Of a stretch of DNA of 64,000 nt, positions 35,701 to 43,800 are shown piece after piece. The notes below the pieces were generated by a model, which did no database searches, was not told the DNA's origin, and was given only the letters and a program-made list of their open reading frames with translations. Source of the DNA: Salinivirgaceae bacterium (GTDB taxonomy: Bacteria; Bacteroidota; Bacteroidia; Bacteroidales; SZUA-534); assembly GCA_017557785.1 (NCBI GenBank), contig JAFYYA010000058.1, positions 1-64,000 of the forward strand. Reading direction: 5' to 3'. Each line of letters starts with the position of its first letter. Position 1 is the stretch's first letter. Made by a program: the position numbers and the translations under genes.

Positions 35701-38700
35701 ATGATTCGTGGTTATTTCAATGTTGACATCCCCATCGGCACGGAATGTTCCGTTGAGCAGATTAAGGAAGACGCCGTCTTGTGGGGTTGCCTTGATGTTT
35801 CTCTCAATCGACAGCACAGGTGTGGCATCAGTGCCTTTGTCGCAGGTCAGAGTGTAGAGTGTGATTTCTCCTGCTCCTTTGATGGTATCGTTGGCTGTGC
35901 CAGTGAAGGTTGTGGCAACTTTCTGGTTGACATTGTCTTTTGTGAATGTGATGGCACCATCGGATACCATGTTACCGTAAATGGTGATTTGGTTTGCAAA
36001 AACGCCCGCTTCTCTGTCATAGTTTTGACTCGCTTTTACGTCCAAAAGTGCGTTAGTGGATATATTCACATTCCCTTTTACAACTACATTTTGCGGACGT
36101 GCCGAGTATGTGTATCTCGGTCTGTTACCAGTACGAACCACGTCACTGTTAAACGCCAGTATGCCGCTTTCAACCGTCAAATCTCCATCAATGGTAACTG
36201 TGCGTGTTGTGTTTCCTTTGCAGAATTTGTTGTAATGCGTGTCGTTGCCGTTTTTTGATGTCAGATTTCCGAATATTTCAATATCGGCATCAGGCATGGT
36301 TACGGCATGGTCGTTAGAAGCTACCAGCGTCAGATTGTTGTATGTTGAGACAGTGGTTGGAATGGTAATGTCTCTTTCCGATGCATTATACTCAATTGTT
36401 CCGCCACCCGTGCTCAAGAATTCGCCGAAATCGCCGTCAGGAAATTTATTAGTGGTGCGGATGATAATGGTACCCATTACGTCACCGTCGTCATTTTTGG
36501 TCAAAACACCCAAGTTGTGACTTTGATTCTCATTGGTTCCCAAGTCAAGCGTTGCGTCTTCAGCAATAGTCAAACTACCGCAGAAAGCATTGTTCTGCGC
36601 CGTAATCTTATGGTCATCGCCAATTATCACAATGGTGTTTAAATAAGGAACGCCAGGATTCCCAAAATCATCTACCCAAGTTGTAGAGTTGTTCCATAAA
36701 CCATCACCTACGCTGTAGAGACGGATTGGTGTCTGTGTGAAAGCATTTAAAACACCGCAAGTAAAGTCGCCGTCAATGGCGGAACAGCTTTCCCATTCAA
36801 AACGATCATCGTTTTGAAAAACAAGCGATGTGTTGTCGTTATAATACCACATGCCTGCTTTGTAATAGGCTGGTACATAAGTGGCTTCGGCGGTTCCAAC
36901 AAAAGTTTGCTCATATTTATATGTGTGGTTGACCGATGTTACACCATCAAAGCCACTGCTAGTGTTGTGCCAATAGCATTTCAGCACATCTGCGTCGCCG
37001 AACACATAGTGCTTCCCGTTTACAGGACGGCTTGTAACAGAACCATAAGTTGTCGGCTCAACATCAACCGCAATGTTTGCTGGCAGATAGTTACCATCGA
37101 ATCCAAATGGGAACAGATAGTTGTCAGTTGTGCTGAAAAGCCTTGTAATACCACCATCGCTGCTGTGGCCGGCTGTTTGAATCATTCTGCTGGCACTAAA
37201 GTCGTTAATGCCGGTTGTTGCGTTAGAATAAATGGCAGCATCAGCATCGCACAGGTTCAAGTTGTAGGTACCGATGTTGAGATTGTAGTCGCTCAATAGG
37301 CGCAGATTGCCAGTTACAGCCATGTCAGCAGTTGCAGTTACCGTGCCGCCATTTTTGCTTATGTGCAGGTTGTTGAACGAGCCATGGCCGTCGCCGCCGA
37401 TGGTCTGATTCCCATTGCCATCAAGCAGGATGCATCCTGTCGACGATGCCGAGTTGTAGTGTGTTCCGCTGTTGCTGACAATGTTGCCTCTTACGGTGAG
37501 CGTATGCTGCTGGTCATAGAAAACGGAGCCTTGCTCAAGTGTCAGCGTTCCGCGCATGAGGGCATCGTTTTGCAGACTCAGTTGAGCGTTTTCGGCCAAC
37601 GTCAGGTTGTTAAGACCGTTGGTTACAGTACCACCAATGGTGAAATTTTGCACCGCACTGCCGTTGAAGTACGTTGTGTTGTTGCCAGGCGTGTATGTGC
37701 CAGTGTTTTCGATGGTGAAATTACCGCCAACGTACACATTTTCATCATTTGCAACCAATGTTCCGTTGTTTTTGATTGTCAAATCGTTCAGCACAACAAG
37801 CGGTTGAACGGCGACATTTGCGCAGCCATCCTCATTATTTGGTTTGGTGAATGCCTTAACTTGCACTCTGTTTGCCGCCGCTTCAGCTTCGATTTCCAAA
37901 TTCCAGAATGGTGCTGTACTGTTGATGTAGAACTCACTATTTGTACCACCCCAATTTTTGCAGAGCAATTTTACGGTTCCGCCGGTTATGCTGCAGTTGT
38001 CAATATTTGTTCCTAGCACAAGGGCAAAATGGTTGGCATTTCCACGACTTGTGCCTTTTTCTATTATGAGTTCACCGCCATGCATATTGAAACCACCATC
38101 AGGATATGTGAGTCCGAATGTTGGGAAATTATCTTTACCGGGGTCGTTACCAGTAAATATGAGACTTCCACCGTTTATTGTCAGTGAGCCGACATGTGTT
38201 CCCGTTGCTTTTGATGTGCGCAGCATATTCGACTTTATTTCCCCGTCATCAAGAGTGATGTTGGCTGTTGTACGGTAAACAATACCTTGGTTTGTTGTTG
38301 CGTCCAGTTTACCATTCGTCACCTTCAAATCACCATGCACGTATAGGGCAAAGCAATCGCCTGCGTCCACAGTTACAGTTGCGCCATCAATCCACAAGCA
38401 GGCTGTTTCATCAATTTTGTAGCCATAATTGTTTCCTTGCATTAGTCCATTAATAACGATGTTCTGCCCTAATCTTACTGTTCCAGCTTCAATGGCTAAT
38501 GCCAGAAAATAATCAGATGTTGCATGACTTGCTCCATTATAGTGCCAGCCAGTGCGCGGACCGAGCAGGAAGAATTGGTTGAGTGCCGACGCATCGATAT
38601 TAAGCACGTGGGTTTTGTCGATTCCTTTCTGAACCCTTATAGTGTGAAACTTTGTAATGTCGTTTATCCCGACGTTTTGGTCACCAGTTGTTTTGGTGAA

Positions 38701-40647
38701 AAACACGTTGGTCACATTGCTGGGAGTGGCAGAGTAATTAATGGTAGCATTTCGTTGGGTGAAATAAACTTCACCATTATTGGTGAAATTACCCTGCAAT
38801 TCAAGTTTGTGGCCTTTGGGTGTTATTGTGGTAAGATTATAGCTGCCATTATTGGCACGCGCATAAAAATTATAATTAGCTGTAGAACCCTTAGACCCAA
38901 CAGTTGAAGAGCCTGTTGTGATAGAACCATTCCGACTAACTGTCAAATCACCGCATATAGTGATAGTACTGCCTTCTATATCCGCTTCACCGTTAGTCCC
39001 GATTTGGAAAGTTCCTTTGCTTATGGTGAGATTGCCGTTTGTCTTAAGGTTGTCTTCATCCAATATGGCAATGGCATTATCAGCAAGATTTAAAATCAAA
39101 TTGTTATAGATGGTGGTCCCCGAAGAGCCACGTTTTGGCATAGTAAAACTGTTTTCGTTGCAGAACTCAACTGTGCCGCCTCCACTTCGGACAAAAGTGG
39201 TGTATGTGCCGCCAGGGAATTCGGCCGACGCCAGTTTCAACGTGCCTTGTCCTTTAACTGTGCCCAGGTTGTGGCCTGTGGTTTCACGCAAATCCAACAC
39301 GCCGCCATCGTTGATGGTAAGTGATTTCAGAAATATTCCGCCTGCTGTAACGGTTATAATATCTGGGTTTTTGATAACCACGCGCGAGCCTTCGGATGGT
39401 CCTGTAGTGGGAATGTTGGCACCAGTCCGATCGATTCCGGCAGGGTCAAAAGTCCACGATGTGGCATCTTCCCAGTTGCCGCTTGTGAATGAGTAGTAAG
39501 TGGTTATGTCTTCGCAAGCCGACCACTTGCCAGATGGTGTGCAATGATTGAAAGTGATTGTTTTGTCGGCTTTTGTGTAACTGCCATCATCCCATTTTTT
39601 CCATCCCGAACCCGAATTGCAGAAAGGTTGCAGGTCGGGTGAGCCTGTGGGTTCGTCTGCCGGAAGATGCTCAAACGTCAGTTGGGCATCGCTAATGTTT
39701 TCCGATACGGTTGTCCAATAGCATTGGAGGTCTGTCTCGATGCCCTTGGCCGATACTCCGTTAGTCGGACGCACGCTGAACGAACTTGCAGCCGTGGTTG
39801 AGGCATCTATGGTTACCGGACGGTAATTGGTATTGACGACGCCTATAGGAATAGTTCCACCGTTTAGTCGCGAAACATCGCCTTTGATGGTCACAAATCC
39901 ATGGGTTGTCTGACTTTCAAAAGAAAAACCATGGCTGGATCCGAAAGGTACGGCGCTTGTAATGATTGCCGAGCTTTCAATGGTGAATGAGTGGTCTCTC
40001 ATTCTTATTCGGTTATTGCTGTCCCATGTCAAAGAACCAGTTACTATTACATCGCCGCAAAGTTCAACTGTACCTGTTCCTTCAATGGTTAAATTAGTGT
40101 ATGTTCCGCCTGGGATAGAAGATGTGGCGGTATAATTGGTTGTTATCAAATTGAAATTTCCGCACAACTGTCGGTCCATATTGTCGATTATCAGTGTGCC
40201 CGAGAACCCATCCAAGTTACAGTTTAATGACCCGTTTTCAATAATAATAGTACCCGTACCAGTGATTCTTGGATATGTGGTAGAATTGCTAACATTGTGT
40301 ATTGTAATAGTTCCATCAACATTTAAAGTTGTGTTGCGGCCACTAATACTTAAATCTCCACCAATATTAAGAGATTTCCCTGCAGGCACTGTTACAGCAC
40401 CATTCGAGAGTGTGAAGTTATTACATTCCGCATCGATGTTGATTGTGAGAGTATAGCCGTTTTTATCGACCGTAACGTTATCGCTGCTTGTTGGTATCGT
40501 GCCCCAGGCATCATCCCAATTGCAATCTTGTTCGGGCATTGAAAACGATGCCCCCAAAACAACATTAGCCACCAACATGAAGCCAGCCAAAAACAATAGT
40601 TTCTGAGCCGCTCTGCCTATTCCGAAATTTAATGCTGACTTTTTCAT
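29746..40647 (-). CDS. Giant secreted repeat protein with T9SS type A sorting domain
   Basis: A 3633-aa protein, predicted to be exported by Sec, then across the outer membrane by the type IX system and attached to or released from the surface. An N-terminal signal (about 1-33) is followed by beta-solenoid-like sequence arranged in large paralogous blocks. Each block opens with a W-D/N-x-x-x-W motif (WEDATSW near 390, WNNSTTW near 1314, WVDASSW near 2206, WGDADNW near 3097) and continues with GHNLG...GTLKL and GGGTIEF-type strands. Two of the blocks end in a YW...SD-type domain and DGDFTCG/DGEFTAG-like strands. Residues about 2590-3060 contain Ig/PKD-like modules (SFMWRWEGDG; YTWTVDGQQKG). 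The C terminus carries a fibronectin-like segment and the sorting domain (APNPTNGLFRISASG ... IDISDLPDGIYILRF ... QQKVVKY). Base composition is more AT-rich than the neighbours. Probable adhesin or S-layer-like structural protein; ligand unknown. Confidence 0.88.
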   Translation of the reverse strand: MKKSALNFGIGRAAQKLLFLAGFMLVANVVLGASFSMPEQDCNWDDAWGTIPTSSDNVTVDKNGYTLTINIDAECNNFTLSNGAVTVPAGKSLNIGGDLSISGRNTTLNVDGTITIHNVSNSTTYPRITGTGTIIIENGSLNCNLDGFSGTLIIDNMDRQLCGNFNLITTNYTATSSIPGGTYTNLTIEGTGTVELCGDVIVTGSLTWDSNNRIRMRDHSFTIESSAIITSAVPFGSSHGFSFESQTTHGFVTIKGDVSRLNGGTIPIGVVNTNYRPVTIDASTTAASSFSVRPTNGVSAKGIETDLQCYWTTVSENISDAQLTFEHLPADEPTGSPDLQPFCNSGSGWKKWDDGSYTKADKTITFNHCTPSGKWSACEDITTYYSFTSGNWEDATSWTFDPAGIDRTGANIPTTGPSEGSRVVIKNPDIITVTAGGIFLKSLTINDGGVLDLRETTGHNLGTVKGQGTLKLASAEFPGGTYTTFVRSGGGTVEFCNENSFTMPKRGSSGTTIYNNLILNLADNAIAILDEDNLKTNGNLTISKGTFQIGTNGEADIEGSTITICGDLTVSRNGSITTGSSTVGSKGSTANYNFYARANNGSYNLTTITPKGHKLELQGNFTNNGEVYFTQRNATINYSATPSNVTNVFFTKTTGDQNVGINDITKFHTIRVQKGIDKTHVLNIDASALNQFFLLGPRTGWHYNGASHATSDYFLALAIEAGTVRLGQNIVINGLMQGNNYGYKIDETACLWIDGATVTVDAGDCFALYVHGDLKVTNGKLDATTNQGIVYRTTANITLDDGEIKSNMLRTSKATGTHVGSLTINGGSLIFTGNDPGKDNFPTFGLTYPDGGFNMHGGELIIEKGTSRGNANHFALVLGTNIDNCSITGGTVKLLCKNWGGTNSEFYINSTAPFWNLEIEAEAAANRVQVKAFTKPNNEDGCANVAVQPLVVLNDLTIKNNGTLVANDENVYVGGNFTIENTGTYTPGNNTTYFNGSAVQNFTIGGTVTNGLNNLTLAENAQLSLQNDALMRGTLTLEQGSVFYDQQHTLTVRGNIVSNSGTHYNSASSTGCILLDGNGNQTIGGDGHGSFNNLHISKNGGTVTATADMAVTGNLRLLSDYNLNIGTYNLNLCDADAAIYSNATTGINDFSASRMIQTAGHSSDGGITRLFSTTDNYLFPFGFDGNYLPANIAVDVEPTTYGSVTSRPVNGKHYVFGDADVLKCYWHNTSSGFDGVTSVNHTYKYEQTFVGTAEATYVPAYYKAGMWYYNDNTSLVFQNDDRFEWESCSAIDGDFTCGVLNAFTQTPIRLYSVGDGLWNNSTTWVDDFGNPGVPYLNTIVIIGDDHKITAQNNAFCGSLTIAEDATLDLGTNENQSHNLGVLTKNDDGDVMGTIIIRTTNKFPDGDFGEFLSTGGGTIEYNASERDITIPTTVSTYNNLTLVASNDHAVTMPDADIEIFGNLTSKNGNDTHYNKFCKGNTTRTVTIDGDLTVESGILAFNSDVVRTGNRPRYTYSARPQNVVVKGNVNISTNALLDVKASQNYDREAGVFANQITIYGNMVSDGAITFTKDNVNQKVATTFTGTANDTIKGAGEITLYTLTCDKGTDATPVLSIERNIKATPQDGVFLNLLNGTFRADGDVNIEITTNHNFEIRSSACLSTKSGIFRVCNTNNQQYNVVLHGKIEVLGGSMLIGNGNYGNDIEYSSAQAQIDVQGGLLSVGGQIRRPYTMTPVNLHYSQSGGDVIIFGKNRDQNASMHRAVIDICNEGSFTMSGGTLTIAGGSLNDANQADILLAPATSSATGGVLAIGNTTTASNQTFYMSASAELGNVEVGTDASPQTLKLVTNHVDINGSLKINNGSVFDANGYNANIAGDLECRTNAGFAAGTEEQLVTFDGTAVQKITGNGNDINFTKLTISNPTTVQLSNITANCNGLLTISRGAFDDAGNHINAYASVLNDSRHISSEAGGGLFFVGDGIHKMMSSSGKSGTYGNLIIDNQTDMENPISVTGLITLNDDIYANDYRLSLMTDASFAEASTGMIILNGAIGDAGVRKYFANGFSGEFLYRIGIPGQYTPVKYNFTSAVTSADGYINIRLMNNLHANRTQMPTTYLSYYWAASSEGLSDYAVTHEYYYTDDLLTLGAGDAETGMVPQRYYDAVWEHYSTEGSVDADENKFVIAGIDVVDGEFTAGFPAYSQLPPYFSRVENGRWVDASSWFYYENGQDVTATLPPSGNPLTICSGHTITIDGNEPQCAYSVDIQTGATLDAGSTIGHNFGIVMGGGTLKLGEISGGGVYSFMVPAGKYDDFFSTATSTIEFNGSNSAVLPAKPGNYDNPFPNIRLSGGGTKNITASALYVRGNITIENGNKLNNSTYNRDFYLGGDFIDLNSENCGYICGTSNVIFVGTRMQKIDINVDANFYNVQIDNAQGVDVTNGGTANKNVVVANNLTLTNGNFLTNSDALIYLTNTNQNVVSGGGANSFVDGPLTKKISSGGSFNFPVGNGDRYGNVKLTNVNTTDNWTAQYFNNNPKVAINSTAGFDSLTIKNISENEYWVVTRPTGGKAKVGLRWDDQSCDMFNTYPLIQQRLKIVEYDGSSMWNVREATASGNVTSGMLTTNATVEEDNYIFTFGFAGVIAAITTTNLQQICNDGVSTATIDVSLSGSAPFTLTYSVNGSSRTQPNIGTSPYQIVLNSSQLGSTTGTYDVVLESVSDASGIGTVRPSKGQIEVLTTYTPTFTDGGGVDVAGTGETRTYEVESHNNESSFMWRWEGDGPTIDNPSANPISVTYDSNNNAAKTYYLVVTETTTATGCAISNTLAITVSRTPQPSFIYEPYVCEDESKTYTTANNGGHHYTWTVDGQQKGTDYSLEIDWSEYSAGDHIVKVEERNGTGRRPPTGEYQKTITVFAKPNSAEILPIDPICSGTATTVTLGPTESNVTYKLYRRGNKTALNTFSGHDGENRHFTTPTITAVGNIEFYAVATNPGCSVLIPEVTPPSSTDTSFVTLVVNETPNVTLNWPILYAGVESEVTLNDVVGAPLTTYRVNYTPGGTNESGNVSDGIKVTATGDIAGTITINNEYCSVDIPFNETMADGYVWSGAASPEWGDADNWFSGAIPTSEHDAIIRHSENNEPEIWASAEAKSVKIESGVLTINDDKTLDVYGNWQNDVGDEGFVGNSSTVAFKNNAEISGSTTFNTISAESGNTLTINNNGYVTVNGDVENAGTLIGSEGSTLEMAGSSNTKLVGGTYNLANLKINKTSDTVTVNTELKVDGEFAIYGGVLNMDGNMLTLGSNATTSFDNDNTTAYVDGTMTKIGTEPIVFPIGNNGRRAMVGIEPGVANASTKFTAGYTYVPKDPNAAPTTPDPMDARMVRVSKMDNWQITGSNGSSAKVTLYWDDGSISEITKLESLTIAHWNGSQWEMLASDAHGSPDKGYIQTTTAVTSFSPFTFGSTEVEDNPLPIELVDFTGRQTDNSIELEWTTQSESNNDYFEIERSTDGVNFVTIGFIQGAGNSDQPLNYQFTDGEPVSGYAYYRLSQVDYDGTRSYADKVIAIYYSSNEIDNLTVAPNPTNGLFRISASGSMAGGIIELLSQAGRVIRIVNVDDYDATIDISDLPDGIYILRFRTSSQILQQKVVKY

Positions 40648-40679
40648 AACCGTAAGATTTTATACCCCCCATTACCTTA

Positions 40680-40687
40680 CAAAGATA
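40680..40687 (-). promoter_or_regulatory. -7 promoter box of the giant T9SS gene
   Basis: On the minus strand TATCTTTG, an exact TAnnTTTG match, 32 bases before the ATG at 40647. No standard -33 box is visible at 19-21 bases, so an activator may be needed. The 5' leader contains a run of six G. Confidence 0.6.
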
Positions 40688-40710
40688 CAATAAATCAATA
40701 CATTGTATCT
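40683..40710. promoter_or_regulatory. Perfect 9-bp inverted repeat overlapping the giant gene's -7 box
   Basis: AGATACAAT at 40683-40691 and ATTGTATCT at 40702-40710 are exact reverse complements with a 10-base spacer. One arm shares five bases with the -7 box, so a protein dimer bound here would contact or block RNA polymerase. No regulator gene is adjacent. It could also be a chance AT-rich palindrome. Confidence 0.5.
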
Positions 40711-40828
40711 GGTCATGCGAAAAAATTGATGCTGGGGTGGAATCTGTGTCTGACAAATTGGTGTAAAAATCAGACCAAACTAGCGTTTTTATCTATTGCA
40801 GAAGCCGGCATTAAGCCGTAAAGCCCGT

Positions 40829-43800
40829 TCAATCCTTCTTCCGCAAAATATAAATCGTATTCGATGTGTAGCGGTCGTTCTGAATGGTCTCAACGGTCAT
40901 TCCGAGTGCGGCGGCAATTTGGCGCATACGCGTTTCCGACAGGAAGCAGAGCCGCTCTTCGGTCTTGTTGAACTTGATGATGCGCGTCGACATCAGTTCG
41001 GTGAAGCGCGTCAGGCGGTGGCGCTGCTGCTCTTCGGTGTTGCCGTCGCGGATGATAATCTGGCCGCCGTCGGCAAGGGCTGCCACGCACTTCTCAATCA
41101 GTTGCTGCTGATGGTCGGCGCTCATATAGTGCAGCATATCGTTCATTATGAACACATCGCTCTGCGGCAGCGGATATTCGAGCGCATTGGCCTGCTCGAA
41201 CCGCAGATGGCAGTGCTGGCGAAGCCAGCCGTGCTGTGCTACGGCAATCTTGTCGTCGTCGTAGTCGATGCCCAGAATGTCGCGGTCGGCCGATGTCTGC
41301 GCAAGCATATAGCACAGCGGGCCGAAGCCGCAGCCAATGTCGGTGATGCGGGCGCGGCGCGGTATCAGTTTGTCGAACAACTCGTAGTTGCCTTCCATAC
41401 GGATTTTCACGCGCAGGTACCACTCTTCGACAGGCCCTTTGAAGATGAAATTATGCATTATGCGGCTGTGGATGGCTGTGCTCGACGTGGTTGTAAGTTC
41501 GTCGTAGAGTTTCTGGTATTCGGCTTTGAACCAGGCCGATATGCGTTTGGTGCGTTCCTGATAGGTGTCGCCCCACGAGCGGTCGGTGTGGCTGATGCGC
41601 GGCAGAACGCTCACCACAATCTTTCCGCGCCGAACCATAAACGGCTGGTTTTTGGGTATCACGTCGCCAGTGCCGTAGAGCAGCACGGGCACAATATCGA
41701 GTTCGAGAGTGTCGGCAAGCATAAACGCGCCTTTGTGGAAGCGCCCGATGCGTCCGTCGGTTGAGCGTGTGCCTTCGGGGAAGATGACCACCGAAAAGCC
41801 TTCGCCGATGCGCTGCCGCACCGTTTCCTGATTCAGTTCAACGCCGTCGCCCGTGAAGATGAATCCCGCATAGCGGATGAGTCCGCCGAACACAGGCGAC
41901 CGCCAGACCCATTTGTTGGTCACCATCACCACGCGCGGCGACAGGGCCAGCATCGACAGTATGTCCATAAACGACTGATGGTTGGCGATGACAACGGCGG
42001 GGCGATTGAAAACTGTGCTGTCAACGAGCCGTTTGCTGTACCGCACCTGTCGCGACACAGAAAAAACAAATCGGCACGCCAGGTTCATTAGTCGGCAGAT
42101 GAGCCGCCGCTTCCATATCCGCCTGACGGGCACCACATACATCACGAAAGTGAGCAGCCGCAGCACGATGCAACTCAGCACAAAGGCGCCGAAACCGATG
42201 AAGGTCAGCAGCACGTCGGCCACGGTGTACGGCATATTGCCCTTTGCGGCGGGGTTGGCAATAAAGAAGTTGAAGATGATGGGCTGAATGGTGAAGGCCA
42301 CAAGCACCACGGCCAGCATTCCGAACACCGAAAGCAGTGAAATGGACTGTAGCGCAGGATGTTGCGCGAACACCAGCGCGCCCATTCCCACCACAATGGT
42401 GAAGGCTGAGCAGAAGATGGCCGTTTTGTGTGAGTCAAGTGTCTGACGTCCAGTGCGATACTTGCTCTGCAAGCCGTCCATTATGAAGATGCTGAAATCG
42501 TCGCCAATGCCGAAGATGAAGGTGGAAAGAATGATGTTGATGATGTTGAACTCGATGCCGAACAGCCCCATCATTCCTAAAATGATGAACCAACTGATGA
42601 GCATCGGCAGAAAACTCATCAGCGTGAGTTCGAGCCGACCGAACGAGATGAGTAACGCAAAGAAAATCAAGAACGAAGACGTGAACAGAATCCAATTGAA
42701 GTCGTCGTTCACAGCGTCAATCCATTGGCCAGTGAAGAAGGCGCGGTCGAAAATCACCATATCGCGGTTGTCGCCCATCAGACTGTAAACCTGTTGTTTG
42801 CATGTGTCGGCCAGCCGCACTTGAGTGATGAGCATCTTTGAGTTGTCCGAAGGTACTTGCCATTCCTGCATCAGCGTTCCGAAAGGACCGTCGGCGCGGC
42901 TTAGGTCCACGGGCTCGAAATCACCATCGAACCATCGGTGGAAAGTGTTGAAAGCGTTGGCTTTGAAGTGATATTTTTCGGCTTCGCTCTGCAGCGATTC
43001 GTTCAAAAGTTGTCGACGTTCAGTTGTCCAGAAATCGCGCCACAGCGCAATGCGCCGCCGTTGCTCGCTGGGGCTCACCACAAATCGGCTGGCCGATGCG
43101 TAGTCGCGAATCAACCCCGCCTGCTGCAGGCTGTCGAGTCGGGCGTTGATGCGGTTGTAGACGGTCAGCACCGAATCGTCGGTGGGGGCCACGCTCACAA
43201 ACATCACTGTCTTCTCATCGCCGTCGTAGTATGATTCCAACTTCTCGCGGGCCGCTTTCAGGTGCTCGGGCTCGTAGTACATATCCATCAGGCTGCTGTT
43301 GAAGAGCACGTGGCCCGCGGTGAAGCAACTCACCACAATCACAACCAGCAGCGCGCCCACCAGCCAGCGGTTCCGCTCGTAGTGATAGGCGTTGATTTTT
43401 TCGATGAACCGCAGCATCCGTCCGCGTTTCACATCGGCCTGACCTTTAAGGAAATGTGGCAGAAAAATCAGGCAGAAAAGCGTGGTGCCGATGAGCGTGA
43501 GTGAAGCGAAAAGCCCGAAATCGCGCAGCAGCGCCGACGATGTGAAAATCAGAGCAAAGAACGCGCCAATGGTGGTGAAACTGCCCACCGTGAGCGGGTA
43601 GGCCAGTTCGTCGATGAGTTGCTCGACAGTGCGCACGTGGTTCTGGTGCGCCAGCATATGGATTGAGTAACTCAACGCAATGCCGATGACCGCCGCGCCC
43701 GCCCCGATGGCTATTGATGAGATTTCGCCTTTCAGCAGGGCAATGAGCGCCAGTGCGAAAAGACAGCCGAAAAGTGCGGGGACGATTATCAGCGGAACGG

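Noticed and set aside
30214-40456. Many 60-217-codon plus-strand frames opposite the giant gene
   Set aside because: They are short, overlap one another and reflect the Thr/Asn/Gly-rich coding of the minus strand; none has a recognisable product.
40663-40668. G6 run in the giant gene leader as a phase-variation tract
   Set aside because: Six bases is short for slipped-strand switching and it lies in untranslated leader; no second tract supports it.
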